This document shows, in pieces, positions 1 to 9,486 of a DNA stretch of 64,000 nt. Position numbers and translations under genes: made by a program. Every line of letters starts with the position of its first letter. Position 1 is the first letter of the stretch. The stretch lies in contig CAZKBQ010000009.1 in the NCBI GenBank assembly GCA_964550855.1, positions 1 to 64,000 of the forward strand, given 5' to 3'. A model generated the notes under the pieces. That model saw nothing but the letters and a program-made list of their open reading frames with translations. It was not told the DNA's origin and made no database searches. Source of the DNA: JAGOBP01 sp964550855. GTDB taxonomy: Bacteria > Chloroflexota > Anaerolineae > Fen-1058.

Positions 1-848
1 TCGAAGTTGAACACCCCGTTGTCGCTCCAGCCGTGCTCGTCGTCGCCGATCAGCCCGCGATGCGGATCGGCGCTGAGGGTGGTCTTGCCCGTGCCCGACA
101 ACCCGAAGAACAGCGCCACATCGCCGTCCGGCCCCACGTTGGCCGAGCAGTGCATGGGCATCACGCCCTGCAGCGGCATCAGAAAGTTCATCACCGTGAA
201 GATCGACTTCTTGATCTCACCCGCGTAGGCGGTGTTGCCGATGAGGCAGACGCGCTGCTCGAAGTTGAGGGTGATGAAGGTATTGGTGGCGGTGCTGTCG
301 ATGCCGGGCACGCCCTTGAACGACGGCAGCACGATCACGGTGAAGTCCGGCACGTGGCGGCGGTAATCGGCAGCCGAGCGCGGCACCAGGAACATGTTGC
401 GCGCGAACATGCTGTGCCAGGCATATTCCGTGACGATGCGGATGGGCATGGTGTATTCGGGGTCGGCGCCCACGTAGCAGTCCTGCACAAACAGGTCGTG
501 CCCCTGCACAAAGCCCAGCATGCGCGCGTACAGCTCGTTGAACTTGTCCGGGCTGAACGGGCGGTTGTACTGCCCCCACCAGATGTGATCCTGCGTGCTG
601 GCCTCGCGCACGACGAATTTGTCGTTGGCCGAGCGGCCGGTGTGTTTGCCGGTGTACGCCACGATGGGGCCGTGCTTCGACATCTTGGCTTCGCCGCGAA
701 AGAGCATCTCTTCCACCAGCGCTTCCGTCGGCAGGTTCCAGTACACCAGCCCGGTGTTGAAGAAGCCGTGGTTGTCCAGACCGTAATCGCTTTTGAGCAC
801 GCCGGCCTGACCGGCCGCCGGGGTGGGAATCTTGAACAAGTTATTCAT
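1..848 (-). CDS. pckA: Phosphoenolpyruvate carboxykinase (ATP), 3' part missing
   Basis: The enzyme converts oxaloacetate plus ATP to phosphoenolpyruvate, CO2 and ADP in the cytoplasm, the gluconeogenic entry step. The frame is open from an ATG at 848 (GAGGAG just upstream) to the window edge, giving 282 N-terminal codons of a family of about 530 residues. Recognisable segments are HTGRSANDKF near residue 68, the P-loop GLSGTGKT and GDDEHGW close to the edge, all diagnostic of the ATP-dependent family. It lies 19 bp downstream of an aminotransferase on the same strand, so the two are probably co-transcribed; a link between aspartate/oxaloacetate exchange and gluconeogenesis is inferred. The C-terminal half lies outside the window. 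Confidence 0.95.
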   Translation of the reverse strand, partial: MNNLFKIPTPAAGQAGVLKSDYGLDNHGFFNTGLVYWNLPTEALVEEMLFRGEAKMSKHGPIVAYTGKHTGRSANDKFVVREASTQDHIWWGQYNRPFSPDKFNELYARMLGFVQGHDLFVQDCYVGADPEYTMPIRIVTEYAWHSMFARNMFLVPRSAADYRRHVPDFTVIVLPSFKGVPGIDSTATNTFITLNFEQRVCLIGNTAYAGEIKKSIFTVMNFLMPLQGVMPMHCSANVGPDGDVALFFGLSGTGKTTLSADPHRGLIGDDEHGWSDNGVFNF

Positions 849-867
849 CGTGATCTCCTCGCCCGCC

Positions 868-2085
868 CTACAGCCAGTCCCGGACGACCTTCTTGTCGCC
901 GATGTAGATCTCGTCGGGCGAGTTGGGATCGAGCGCCCAGCGGATGCGGGCGATGCCCTCGGTCACATCTTTGACCGTGCCCGCGAAACTGAGGCGCAGG
1001 TGGCCTTCCATGCCGAATTCTTTGCCCGGCACGGTGACGACGCGCGCCTTCTTCAGCAGGAAGTTGGCCAGCTCTTCCGAGTTGCTGGTGTAGGCCCGGA
1101 AATCCGGGAGGCAGTAGAAGGTGCCATCGGGCGGCGTGCAGCGCACGCCGTCAAACGCGCTCAACTCGTTCATCATCACCTGGCGATTGTTTTCGATCGT
1201 CAGGCGCAAGGCTTCGACCACGCTCTGCAGGCCGTTCAGTGCGCCCTCGGCCGCGGCCTGCGAGACCAGCGCCGTGCACGAGGTGATCTGGCCCTGCACA
1301 TTGGTCATCACTTCCACCAGGCGGCGCGGCGCGATGCACCAGCCGATGCGGAAGCCCGTCATGCCATAGGCTTTGGCAATGCCGTTGACCACGATGATCT
1401 TGCCCGTCTCGATGTCCTGCGTGCTGAACTGATAGGCGGGCACCCACTTGCGGCCGTGAAAGACCAGCTTGTGATAGATGTCGTCCAGGATCAAGTAGAT
1501 ATTGTGCCGTTCACAGAACGCCACGATGTCGGCCATGAACGCGTCGGAATACATGACGCCCGACGGGTTGTTGGGGCTGTTCACGATGATGGCCTTGGTG
1601 GACGACGACACCGCCCGCTCGATGTCGGCCAGGCGCGGATAAAACGTGCCGTCCTCCGGCGTGACGATGACGGGGACGCCGCGCACCATCTTGATCATCT
1701 CCGGGTAACTGACCCAGTATGGCGCGAGGACGATGACCTCGTCGTTGGGATCGAGCAGGGTGTAGAAGATGTTGAACAGTGACTGTTTGGCGCCCGACGA
1801 GACGATGATGTTTTCGGGCGCGGGCAGCCGATCGTAGTTCTCTTCCGTGTAGCGCGCGATGGCTTTCTTCAGCGTGGGGATGCCGTCGGTGGGCGAGTAT
1901 TTGATGTCGCCCTGATTGAGTTTGGCCGCCGCGCTCAACAAGGCCGGAAACGGCGTCTTGTTCTTCGGCTCGCCGATGCCCAGGTGGATCACCGCTTCGC
2001 CACGCTCGCGCAGCAGACGCGCTTCCTCGTTCATCTTCAGCGTCGGCGATTCGGCGATGGATCGGGCCAGTGTGCTGATGCTCAT
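868..2085 (-). CDS. Pyridoxal-phosphate aminotransferase, class I (aspartate aminotransferase-like)
   Basis: A 405-residue fold-type I transaminase, probably moving amino groups between aspartate or another amino acid and 2-oxoglutarate. Visible features are the substrate/PLP motif NSPNNPSG (169-176), the cofactor Asp-x-x-Tyr DDIY (201-204) and the probable Schiff-base lysine K238 in GIAKAYGMTGFRIGW. The usual Ser two residues before the lysine reads Ile, and the third residue of the tract is Gly. The arginine of FRIGW fits the phosphate-binding Arg. The ATG is preceded by GAGGAG at good spacing. It is first in a likely two-gene unit with pckA. Substrate preference (Asp, Ala, aromatic) cannot be read from sequence. 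Confidence 0.88.
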   Translation of the reverse strand: MSISTLARSIAESPTLKMNEEARLLRERGEAVIHLGIGEPKNKTPFPALLSAAAKLNQGDIKYSPTDGIPTLKKAIARYTEENYDRLPAPENIIVSSGAKQSLFNIFYTLLDPNDEVIVLAPYWVSYPEMIKMVRGVPVIVTPEDGTFYPRLADIERAVSSSTKAIIVNSPNNPSGVMYSDAFMADIVAFCERHNIYLILDDIYHKLVFHGRKWVPAYQFSTQDIETGKIIVVNGIAKAYGMTGFRIGWCIAPRRLVEVMTNVQGQITSCTALVSQAAAEGALNGLQSVVEALRLTIENNRQVMMNELSAFDGVRCTPPDGTFYCLPDFRAYTSNSEELANFLLKKARVVTVPGKEFGMEGHLRLSFAGTVKDVTEGIARIRWALDPNSPDEIYIGDKKVVRDWL

Positions 2086-2118
2086 GTCTTGCTCCTCAGT
2101 GGGTGGGTGATTGCCTTT

Positions 2119-2133
2119 GACCGTGGTACGGTC
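2119..2133. promoter_or_regulatory. Inverted repeat upstream of the aminotransferase gene
   Basis: GACCGT-GGT-ACGGTC is a perfect 6-bp inverted repeat with a 3-bp centre, 33 bp upstream of the start codon. Its position would suit a repressor operator. No neighbouring regulator gene supports this, so it is only a candidate. Confidence 0.3.
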
Positions 2134-2301
2134 TCAAAAAAATTTCTGCCGGCGATGCGCGCCGTGCCCTCGACGGCCGGCGCCGTGCGTCCATTGTACA
2201 ACGTCTGGCTAATGTCGGCAGGCGGTTCTCGGCGGCGATAACATGGCTGAGGTGATCCGTGCCGGCTGATTTACGAACTTATTCTCCATATTCTTCGTGG
2301 A

Positions 2302-3231
2302 TCAGACCAGCCCCAGCACCAGCGCGATCAACGCCATGCGCACGTACACGCCGTTGCGCATCTGCCGGAAATAGGCCGCGCCCGACAGGTCGTCCACATC
2401 CGTCGCGATCTCATTGACGCGCGGCAGTGGATGCAGCACCGTCAATGCCGGGTTGAGGCGCTCCACCATCTCGCGCGTCAGGATGTAGCTGTTCTTCAGC
2501 CGCTCGTATTCGGCCGGGTCGTCAAAGCGTTCCTTCTGGATGCGCGTCATGTAGAGCACGTCGGCTTTGGGCAGCGCCGCTTCCAGATCGGCGGTTTCTT
2601 CCACTGCCACGCCCTGCGCGCGCAGCCGCGCCGTAAGCGCGTCGGGCAGCTTCAGCCGATCGGGCGCAACACAGATCAGCTTGCAGTTATAGTGTTTGTA
2701 GATCTCCACCCCGGCATGAACGGTGCGGCCGTTCTTCAGATCGCCGCACAGCGCGATGGTCTTGCCTTCGATGTCGCCACACTCCGATTGGATCGTCATC
2801 AAATCGAGCAGCGCCTGCGTGGGGTGCTGTCCCGCGCCGTCGCCGCCGTTGAGGACGGGTGCAACGGCCACATCCGCAGCCTCCTGCGCGGAGCCGATCC
2901 GCGGATGGCGCATGGCAATCACGTCCACGTACTGATCGACGGTGCGGATGGTGTCGGCCAGCGTCTCGCCTTTCGCTGTCGAGGTCGCGTCGGCTGAAGC
3001 GAAGCCCACCACGCCGCCGCCCAGCCGCAGCATGGCCGTCTCGAATGACAGCCGCGTGCGCGTGCTCGGCTCAAAGAACAGTGTGCCCAGCACGTAGCCA
3101 CGCGCCAGGTCCAGCCCGCGCCGATCTTTCAACTGCACGCGCATGTCCCCGGCCACGCGCAGCACGTGATCGATCTCCTCACGGGTGAACTGCGCGCCAT
3201 CCAGCACATCTTTGCCTTTGAACTCAATCAT
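2302..3231 (-). CDS. pyrB: Aspartate carbamoyltransferase catalytic subunit
   Basis: Catalyses carbamoyl phosphate plus L-aspartate to N-carbamoyl-aspartate, the committed step of pyrimidine synthesis. The 309-residue protein has the carbamoyl-phosphate loop FEPSTRTRLSFE (53-64), HPTQALLD (136-143) and the aspartate-side HPLPR motif near the C terminus, all as in known ATCases. A perfect AGGAGG lies 6 nt before ATG 3231. A TTG 15 nt further upstream is in frame but lies against that ribosome-binding site, so it is rejected as start. No pyrI regulatory subunit and no other pyr gene is adjacent, so the gene stands alone here, in the same direction as the pckA unit 216 bp downstream. Confidence 0.96.
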   Translation of the reverse strand: MIEFKGKDVLDGAQFTREEIDHVLRVAGDMRVQLKDRRGLDLARGYVLGTLFFEPSTRTRLSFETAMLRLGGGVVGFASADATSTAKGETLADTIRTVDQYVDVIAMRHPRIGSAQEAADVAVAPVLNGGDGAGQHPTQALLDLMTIQSECGDIEGKTIALCGDLKNGRTVHAGVEIYKHYNCKLICVAPDRLKLPDALTARLRAQGVAVEETADLEAALPKADVLYMTRIQKERFDDPAEYERLKNSYILTREMVERLNPALTVLHPLPRVNEIATDVDDLSGAAYFRQMRNGVYVRMALIALVLGLV

Positions 3232-3698
3232 CGTTGTCCTCCTCAAGGATCAGCGGCCCGCAGGCCGATTCACTTCGGTCGCAATGATACATCAAGTGCG
3301 GGACGCCGGTCTCCGACTCTGGGCAGCCTCACCCAGGGCCCGGTTGAATTATGCTCATGGTTGGGTTGGTGTGTTTTGAGGGGAGCAACGGCTCCGAGTA
3401 CAATAGCAGCGCCAGAAGACACCCGACAGTCTAATTATGTTGCGAATAGCGGAATTATTATGCTCTTCAGAGCGGGCCAAAATAGTGACATTGATAAGTT
3501 ATTACAGATGACATTTGTCGCGCGCGGATCGGCGTCTTAAGTCGGCGTCCTTGATACAATAAACCATAATCGACAGGGGACAAATTGCCCATAGGCCGGC
3601 ATCGCTTTTGCGCTTACACTACAAACGTGTTGCAAACGAGCGACCGGCAGGCGAGGCCGCTCGTTTGATTGGCGGCGTCGGACAGAACAGGAGATCAC
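3232..3698. other. Intergenic region between divergent pyrB and the beta-propeller gene
   Basis: 467 bp without a convincing gene. About 3400-3570 is clearly more AT-rich than its surroundings, as expected for promoters of two divergent genes, but no pair of -35/-10 boxes with good spacing stands out. A hairpin near the right end is listed separately. A frame open over 3166-3540 has no ribosome-binding site and no protein-like composition. Confidence 0.6.
3633..3667 (+). promoter_or_regulatory. Leader hairpin before the beta-propeller gene
   Basis: CAAACGAGCG and CGCTCGTTTG form a perfect 10-bp stem around a 15-nt loop, ending about 20 nt before the GGAG ribosome-binding site of the gene at 3699. 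It is not followed by a T-run, so an mRNA leader structure or an operator is more likely than a terminator. Confidence 0.4.
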
Positions 3699-4826
3699 AT
3701 GTCCACCACCACCAGATCGAAAAAGCAAAATGTGTTGTGGGCCGGCTTGCTGGCAGCGTTGTGTGTGATGGTGCTGGTACTCAGCACCCGATCGGCCGCA
3801 CAAGCCGATCGGCTGCCCGCCGCCCGTCCGGCCACCGCCGCCACTAACAGCATGCTGTACCGCTTCGATCCGACCACGCAGACGTTCTTGACCATCACCC
3901 TGCCGCTCAACAGTTATCCCACCGATGTGGCTGTCGTCGGCCAATCGCCGGCGCACGTCTGGGTGGCCGAATACGGCGGCGGACGTATCGGGCGTGTCAT
4001 CTTCACCGATACTGCGACTTATCAACTGGTGCATTATCCGATCACCACGCCGGCCGGCAGCCCGTATCGATTGACGGTGGACGGCAGCTGGGTGTGGTTT
4101 ACCGAGCGCGGGGCCAATCGCGTGGGACGCCTGAACAGCAGCACCGGCGTCATCAATGAGTTTTTCGGCAACGGCCTATCGGCCAATGCGGGCCTGTCCG
4201 ATATTCAGGTGGCACCCAATGGCCGGGTGTGGCTAGGCGCGGAGTGGAGCCAGCGATTGGTGCGGCTGACGGTCACTTCGACCGTGAATTACGCGTTTAG
4301 AGAATATGCCGATGCGAACACCAACTTCACGGTCGCGCCGGTCTCCATCGCCATCGAAGACGACAACTCGATCCTGCTGACGGTGCCCAGTGGATCGGCT
4401 GCCTCGCGGCGGCTGGCGCAGTTCACGCCGTCCATCGCGGCGTTTCAGTGGGCGGCGCTGCTCAACAACACCTCGCCGCAGGAAGTGATTGTGGTGCCCG
4501 GCAAGCTGTGGTTTTCGGACAAACAGCGCAACGAGCTAAGCCAGGTTGAGCTGGGCACTTATACGAACTTGAACAACTACGGGCCGATCACGCGGCCGGT
4601 GGGGCTGGCGGCTGAATCGCCGACCGTGCTGTGGAGTGCGCTGCATTCTCAGCCGCCGGCCATTGGACGGCTGCAAGCGGGCGTGCCGCCGTCGTCGACG
4701 GTGACCAGCTACGCCCTGCCTGATCCGGGTTTGACGCCGTCGGCCATCGCCGTGGCGCCCGACGGGGCCGTGTGGGTGACCGCTTACCGATCGGGTTTGT
4801 ACCTGCCGATCGTGCGCAGAGACTAA
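3699..4826 (+). CDS. Secreted Vgb/NHL-like beta-propeller protein
   Basis: A 375-residue exported protein. The N terminus has a basic stretch and a hydrophobic segment (about 14-31), then AQA, a plausible signal peptide. The mature part repeats the blade pattern of virginiamycin B lyase-like propellers: HVWVAEYGGGRIGRV, WVWFTERGANRVGRL, GRVWLGAE, KLWFSDKQRNEL and GAVWVTAYRSG. Catalysis is not implied, since many such propellers only bind. The protein ends in LYLPIVRRD, the first of several LPxxxR-like ends in this window. The ATG follows AGGAG; an upstream TTG lies inside the leader and is rejected. It is followed 16 bp later by a secreted glycosidase and is probably co-transcribed with it. 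Confidence 0.75.
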   Translation: MSTTTRSKKQNVLWAGLLAALCVMVLVLSTRSAAQADRLPAARPATAATNSMLYRFDPTTQTFLTITLPLNSYPTDVAVVGQSPAHVWVAEYGGGRIGRVIFTDTATYQLVHYPITTPAGSPYRLTVDGSWVWFTERGANRVGRLNSSTGVINEFFGNGLSANAGLSDIQVAPNGRVWLGAEWSQRLVRLTVTSTVNYAFREYADANTNFTVAPVSIAIEDDNSILLTVPSGSAASRRLAQFTPSIAAFQWAALLNNTSPQEVIVVPGKLWFSDKQRNELSQVELGTYTNLNNYGPITRPVGLAAESPTVLWSALHSQPPAIGRLQAGVPPSSTVTSYALPDPGLTPSAIAVAPDGAVWVTAYRSGLYLPIVRRD

Positions 4827-4842
4827 TTAAAGGGAGAACTGG

Positions 4843-6291
4843 ATGATGGGCATTCATGAGACACCGCTGCCGCGTCGCACCACGCCGACGCGCCTGATCA
4901 TCAGCGCCGCCTTGATCTTAGGGGGAATCATGAGCGTGTGGGCGGCAATGGACCGGCCGGCGGCGATGGCGCACCAGGCCGCTCAGACCGCGCCGGCGGC
5001 CAATGAACCCTTGCCGTACAAGGTGCGGCTGCCGATGGTGGCGCGCAATTACGACGCGGCCCCGCCCATCGTCAGCGTTCAAGTGTACGGCGACATGGTG
5101 AACACCACGCCGTTGACGCGCGTGCTGGAGTCCAAAGCCACCTGGGTGCGCAATCAGTTCTTCTGGTCAAGCATCGAACCATCCAACACGACGCCGGCCA
5201 ATTACAGCTGGTCGTCATTGGATGCGCAGATGCAGGCCGTGAAGGACACCCGGGTCAACTTGATCTTCACAATCGTCGGTTATCCGGCGTGGGCGACCCA
5301 ATCCGGCCAATGGTCGCAATGCGCGCCGCTTAAGAACCCGGCGGATTTGGCGGAGTTCGCGGCGGCGCTGGCCGCGCGTTATCCGTTTGTTCACTACTTT
5401 GAGTTTTGCAACGAGCCTGATCGCAATGTGTGGTTTGGCATGCACGGCGTTGAATATGCCGCCATGCTCAACGCCGTTTATCCTGCCGTCAAAGCGGCCA
5501 ATCCGTCGGCGAACGTGGTGCTGGGCGGCATGGCGCTGGACTGGTTTATCGACGAGGGCGGGCCGTTCGATCGCTACTTCCTGCGCGACGTGCTCTCCCA
5601 CTGCAGCGGCGGCTGCTTCGACGTGGCCAACTTCCACTACTATCCGCAATTCCGCTGGCGCTGGGATCAATACGGCCCCGACATCATCGGCAAGGCCAAC
5701 TGGATCAAACAGCAGTTGATCCAGTATAATTACCCGCGGCCCATCATCACCACCGAGACCACCTGGCCGTCGGCCACGAGCTGGGGCAGCCCGGAGCTGC
5801 AGGCGCGCTTTGTACCTAAGGTCTATACGCGCGGCCTGGCCGCCGGCCTGCTGGCGGTGACGTGGTTCTCGTTGATCGACGTGGACAGCGGCCTGTCCGG
5901 TCTGATGGATGCCAATCACACGCCGCGGCCGGCCTATTACGCCATGGCGAACTTTAGCACCCTGCTGGACAACGCCACCTTCCAGCGTCAGATTCCACCG
6001 GTGGAAGTGGGCGCGGCGCAGGTGGAAGCCTATGAGTTTAGCGCGCCCGGCACGACCGGCCCTAAACGGCTGGACGTTTACTGGTACGAATGCCCATCCA
6101 TCGCGATCTCGCTGCCGTACCCGACGGACTGCACCGACTCGTCGGAGATCAAGATCAACGCCACGCGCGTGGCCCGGATCGACAAGCTGGGCAATCGAGT
6201 GATCATCAACGATCAGGACGACGGCGTCGCCGACGGCCGCATTCAGCTGACCATTCAATCGAGTCCGATCTACATCGACTATCAACCATGA
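4843..6291 (+). CDS. Secreted clan-A-like glycoside hydrolase (exact family unknown)
   Basis: A 482-residue exported protein likely to cleave a glycosidic bond outside the membrane. A signal/anchor segment spans about 18-36. VRLPMVARNY (61-70) follows, an N-terminal copy of the LPxxxR-like motif. The (beta/alpha)8 features are WVRNQFFW, TIVGYPAWA, FEFCNEPD with E191 as candidate acid/base, FHYYP, and TTETTW with E305 as candidate nucleophile, as in GH5/GH39-type retaining enzymes. A beta-rich tail follows from about 390. AGGGAG lies 6 nt before the first of two consecutive ATGs. The next gene overlaps by 4 bp, so they are translationally coupled. The substrate is unknown; the neighbouring glycosyltransferases suggest a self-made polysaccharide. 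Confidence 0.75.
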   Translation: MMGIHETPLPRRTTPTRLIISAALILGGIMSVWAAMDRPAAMAHQAAQTAPAANEPLPYKVRLPMVARNYDAAPPIVSVQVYGDMVNTTPLTRVLESKATWVRNQFFWSSIEPSNTTPANYSWSSLDAQMQAVKDTRVNLIFTIVGYPAWATQSGQWSQCAPLKNPADLAEFAAALAARYPFVHYFEFCNEPDRNVWFGMHGVEYAAMLNAVYPAVKAANPSANVVLGGMALDWFIDEGGPFDRYFLRDVLSHCSGGCFDVANFHYYPQFRWRWDQYGPDIIGKANWIKQQLIQYNYPRPIITTETTWPSATSWGSPELQARFVPKVYTRGLAAGLLAVTWFSLIDVDSGLSGLMDANHTPRPAYYAMANFSTLLDNATFQRQIPPVEVGAAQVEAYEFSAPGTTGPKRLDVYWYECPSIAISLPYPTDCTDSSEIKINATRVARIDKLGNRVIINDQDDGVADGRIQLTIQSSPIYIDYQP

Positions 6292-7907
6292 ACCGACCGC
6301 CCGCCCGCCCATGGCCCGCCATCGTAAACTTCAGTGCGGCGCTCGCCATGGTGCTGGGGCTGGGAATGGTCATTGCCGTCACGCTGCACTCCGCAGCCGC
6401 TGCTGGCCCCGATCGCGCTCACCCGCCGATCGGGGCCGAGTTGTCTGCCGCCCCCCACAGCGTGGCGCTGCCCCTCATCGCCAGCGGCTTTCCGGGCTAC
6501 GCCAACTGTCGGCTGGGCGTGGGCGGCGTCATCAGCCCGGCTTACAACGTCGGCGCGCTCAACCTGGGCTGGACGATGGATTGGACGGCGCGGCTCAACC
6601 CGCCCGCGCCCAACGGCGTCGATTACGTGCAGGTGGTGCGCATCGATTCCGACGAGACCAACGTCTATACTTTTACGCCGCCGCTGCCCGTCCTGTACCA
6701 GATTGCCGATCAAAACCCCGGCGCGATCTGGCTGCTGGGCAACGAACCCGACAGCCCCTTTCAAGATAATCTGCCGCCCGATCGGTATGCACAGGCCTAT
6801 CACGATCTGTATCACTGGCTGAAGCAGCGCGATCCAGCGGCACGCATTGGCGCGGGCAGCATCGTGCAACCCACCCCGATCCGGCTGCAATATCTCGATC
6901 GCGTCCTCAGCGCCTACTGGCAGTTGTATGGTCAGGGCCTGCCCGCCGATGTGTGGAGCGTGCACTCGTACATCTTGCGCGAGATCGACGCCTCCGATCC
7001 ACAGGCCTGCGCCGACGGCATCGACTGCCACGAGCCGCCCTATCTGTTGTGGGGCGCGTTCATGCCGCCCGGCTCGCTGCCTGCGGTCACGCGCGGCGTG
7101 CTGTACACTTTCTCCAACATGTTCGATACCGCCATCTTCCTCCAGCGGCTGATCGATTTTCGGGTCTGGCTGCGCGATCGCGGCTACCGTGAAGTGCCTT
7201 TGTATATTACCGAATTCGGCACACTGTTTCCCTATCCGCCCTTCATCGAAGGCGATCCGTACGTCGATGAATTCGGCGTGCCCATGACCCAGGCGCGCAC
7301 GGCCGGTTTCATGACTCGCACCTTTGAGCTGCTGCGCACCGCCACCAATGCCGCCACCGGCCTGCCCGCCGACGACAACCGGCTGGTGCAGCGCTGGCTA
7401 TGGTACAGCTTCGACGATCCCGGCTTCGGCGGCGCGCTGTATGATCGGAACACCGGCCAGCGCACCCTGCTGGGCAACACGTTGGCCGCTTACGCGCAGG
7501 CCATCACGCCGTCGATCGATCTGCTGGCCGTGCGCGCCGACGCCGATGCGGTGCAGCTGCCGATCGGTCAGACCACGGTGACAGGCACCGTCGCCGCGCT
7601 GATCGCCAATTCCGGCAACATCTCAACCGGCGCGGCCATCACGGTGACGTTCCGCGCCGGATCGATCGCGCAGCCCGGGGCCGTCATCGGCGCGCCCGTC
7701 GTCCTCACGCGCAGCCTGCCGGGCTGCGGCGAATCGCTGATCGTCACCGCAACCTGGCCTGACCTCACCGTCGGCGCACATCCCTTCCACTTTGTGATTA
7801 CGACCGGCGCCGCCGAATCAAACACAGTGAACAACCAGTCACAGGGCACACTGCTCGTCGCCAGTCAACGCCTGATGCTGCCCGTCGTGGTGCGAACGCC
7901 GCGGTGA
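6288..7907 (+). CDS. Secreted glycosidase-like protein with C-terminal CARDB-like domain
   Basis: The start is the ATG of an ATGA overlap with the preceding stop, giving 539 residues. Residues 12-34 form a hydrophobic export signal, followed by SVALPLIAS (58-66), a weak LPxxxR-like copy. The catalytic part has WLLGNEPD (E153, candidate acid/base), VWSVHSYIL and LYITEFG (E309, candidate nucleophile), again clan-A-like. A beta-sandwich resembling CARDB (cell-adhesion-related) covers about 410-525, and the protein ends RLMLPVVVRTPR. It is a clear paralogue of the gene at 11423, sharing the QPTP(I/V)RLQYLD block. Other members of such folds have lost activity, so hydrolase function is inferred. 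Confidence 0.72.
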   Translation: MNRPPARPWPAIVNFSAALAMVLGLGMVIAVTLHSAAAAGPDRAHPPIGAELSAAPHSVALPLIASGFPGYANCRLGVGGVISPAYNVGALNLGWTMDWTARLNPPAPNGVDYVQVVRIDSDETNVYTFTPPLPVLYQIADQNPGAIWLLGNEPDSPFQDNLPPDRYAQAYHDLYHWLKQRDPAARIGAGSIVQPTPIRLQYLDRVLSAYWQLYGQGLPADVWSVHSYILREIDASDPQACADGIDCHEPPYLLWGAFMPPGSLPAVTRGVLYTFSNMFDTAIFLQRLIDFRVWLRDRGYREVPLYITEFGTLFPYPPFIEGDPYVDEFGVPMTQARTAGFMTRTFELLRTATNAATGLPADDNRLVQRWLWYSFDDPGFGGALYDRNTGQRTLLGNTLAAYAQAITPSIDLLAVRADADAVQLPIGQTTVTGTVAALIANSGNISTGAAITVTFRAGSIAQPGAVIGAPVVLTRSLPGCGESLIVTATWPDLTVGAHPFHFVITTGAAESNTVNNQSQGTLLVASQRLMLPVVVRTPR

Positions 7908-7911
7908 TCAC

Positions 7912-9468
7912 ATGGGGCTGATCAAGACGATCGGGCGGATTGAACGCCGCCGCCTGCCGGGGCTGATACTGGCCGCCGTTCTCGCGCTCAACATCTTCAT
8001 CTCAGTGCGCTGGCTCGAACATGCCACAGTCGGCTGGGACGCGCTGGGTTACCGGATTGCGGCGCAGCAGATTGCGCGGGGCGAAGGGCCGCTGATCGCC
8101 AATCGGTTTAACGCGCAATTCGGCCCGTATTTCAGTTATGCGGCGTTCAACGTTCATCGCCCGCAGGAACCCGAACGGCTGTACCTCAACTATCCGCCAG
8201 GTTTTCCGCTGTTGCTGGCGCTGCCGCAGTGGCTGGGCTTGCCCGATGCCGTGGTGCTGCCGCTGATGAGCGCGCTCAACGTGCTGGCGACGTTTGCGCT
8301 GGGCAGCCTGCTGGTCGATCGCTGGACCGGGGTGCTGGGCGCAACCATCATCGGCCTGACGCCCGCGCACCTGGAATGGAGCACCTCGTTCTGGGCCGAT
8401 CTGCCCGGAGCTGCGCTGGCGCTGACCGCGCTGACGATCTATCTGTATGCCGATCGGTGTTCGCGCGCCCGACAGGTTGTGTTGGGCCTTGCGGCCGGCC
8501 TGCTGGCGGCGGGGGCCTTCTTCATCAAGTACGCCTATGTCGTCATGCTGCTGCCGCTGTTGATCTACGCGCTCTACGCGCAGCGGTGGAGCATCTTTAA
8601 GCGGCCGGTTAACTGGGCCTTTGGGGCGACGGCGGCGCTGGGTCTGTTGGGATTGGCGGCTTACAATCAATGGCTGTTTGGCGGGCCGTTTAACACTTAC
8701 TACACCTCGCCTTCGGCGGGCTTTGGCTTTCCGCAGATGAGCTTGAGCTACGCGCTGGGGCCCAGCCCGGCCGGCGGCTATTCGCTGCCGGCGGCGCTGG
8801 AAACGCTGTGGTTCAACTTCGGGTGGATACTTATCCTAAGCGCGCTGGGACTGCGCGTCGTGCGCGGTGCGTCGCGCCTGCTGCTGGTGTCGTACGCGCT
8901 GGCCTTTGTGGCGCTGGCCAGCGTGTTTGCCTGGGCGCCGCGCAACGAAGACACGCGCTATCTGGTGGCTGCCTTCGCGCCGATCGCGCTGTTGGCGGCG
9001 GCCGGTCTGCGCCGGCTGGCGCCGTCAGCCGGGGCATGGCGCAAACCACTGTTCGGCGTTATCATTGCGGCGCTGGGTGTGACGCTGCTGGCGTCGCTGT
9101 GGACGACACTGCCCCGACTGTCGGCGCGCAATGCGGGCAGCGCGCAGGTGCTGGCCTTGGCGCGCGCGCAAGTCAGCGGCAGTGAGCCGGATGCGGTTTT
9201 TCTGGCCTATCTCTGGAACGACCCGATCGGGCACGCGGGCCAACGCACGACCCTGTTTTACCGCCGCATCCTGGGCGCGGACGACCGGTTTGAGCAGCAG
9301 CTGGTCGAGGTAGTGAACGGTCTGCTGGCCGAGGGCACGCCGGTGTACTACGTGGCAGATCGCGTGCCGCCGCTGCGCGACAGCCTGGCCATCTTGCAGC
9401 GCCATTTTGAGGTGCGGGTCTGGAAGCCCGCGCCGCTGGCCGTGTTTCGCGTCACCCCCAAATCATAA
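7912..9468 (+). CDS. GT-C membrane glycosyltransferase (family 39/ArnT-like)
   Basis: A 518-residue polytopic membrane protein. The first loop after TM1 carries VGWDALGYRIAAQQIARG, matching the acidic 'D-x-x-x-Y' substrate loop of polyprenyl-phosphate sugar:acceptor transferases. LYLNYPPGFPLLLALPQ and many hydrophobic helices follow, then a soluble C-terminal segment from about 415. Such enzymes take a sugar from a polyprenyl phosphate carrier on the outer membrane face. The gene starts 4 bp after the glycosidase-like gene and is followed by a GT2 that could make the lipid-linked donor. The acceptor is unknown. Confidence 0.75.
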   Translation: MGLIKTIGRIERRRLPGLILAAVLALNIFISVRWLEHATVGWDALGYRIAAQQIARGEGPLIANRFNAQFGPYFSYAAFNVHRPQEPERLYLNYPPGFPLLLALPQWLGLPDAVVLPLMSALNVLATFALGSLLVDRWTGVLGATIIGLTPAHLEWSTSFWADLPGAALALTALTIYLYADRCSRARQVVLGLAAGLLAAGAFFIKYAYVVMLLPLLIYALYAQRWSIFKRPVNWAFGATAALGLLGLAAYNQWLFGGPFNTYYTSPSAGFGFPQMSLSYALGPSPAGGYSLPAALETLWFNFGWILILSALGLRVVRGASRLLLVSYALAFVALASVFAWAPRNEDTRYLVAAFAPIALLAAAGLRRLAPSAGAWRKPLFGVIIAALGVTLLASLWTTLPRLSARNAGSAQVLALARAQVSGSEPDAVFLAYLWNDPIGHAGQRTTLFYRRILGADDRFEQQLVEVVNGLLAEGTPVYYVADRVPPLRDSLAILQRHFEVRVWKPAPLAVFRVTPKS

Positions 9469-9486
9469 GGCAGTCCAGACAGCCGC

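Noticed and set aside
3166..3540. A 124-codon frame in the pyrB upstream region
   Set aside because: Starts inside pyrB antisense, no ribosome-binding site, no protein-like pattern.
4803..4826. LPxxxR ends as LPxTG sortase signals
   Set aside because: No Thr-Gly after LPx, no membrane helix and no basic tail follow; the motif is often the very C-end or internal.
5215..6312. A 365-codon open frame on the minus strand
   Set aside because: Antisense to the secreted glycosidase; composition Arg/His-rich.
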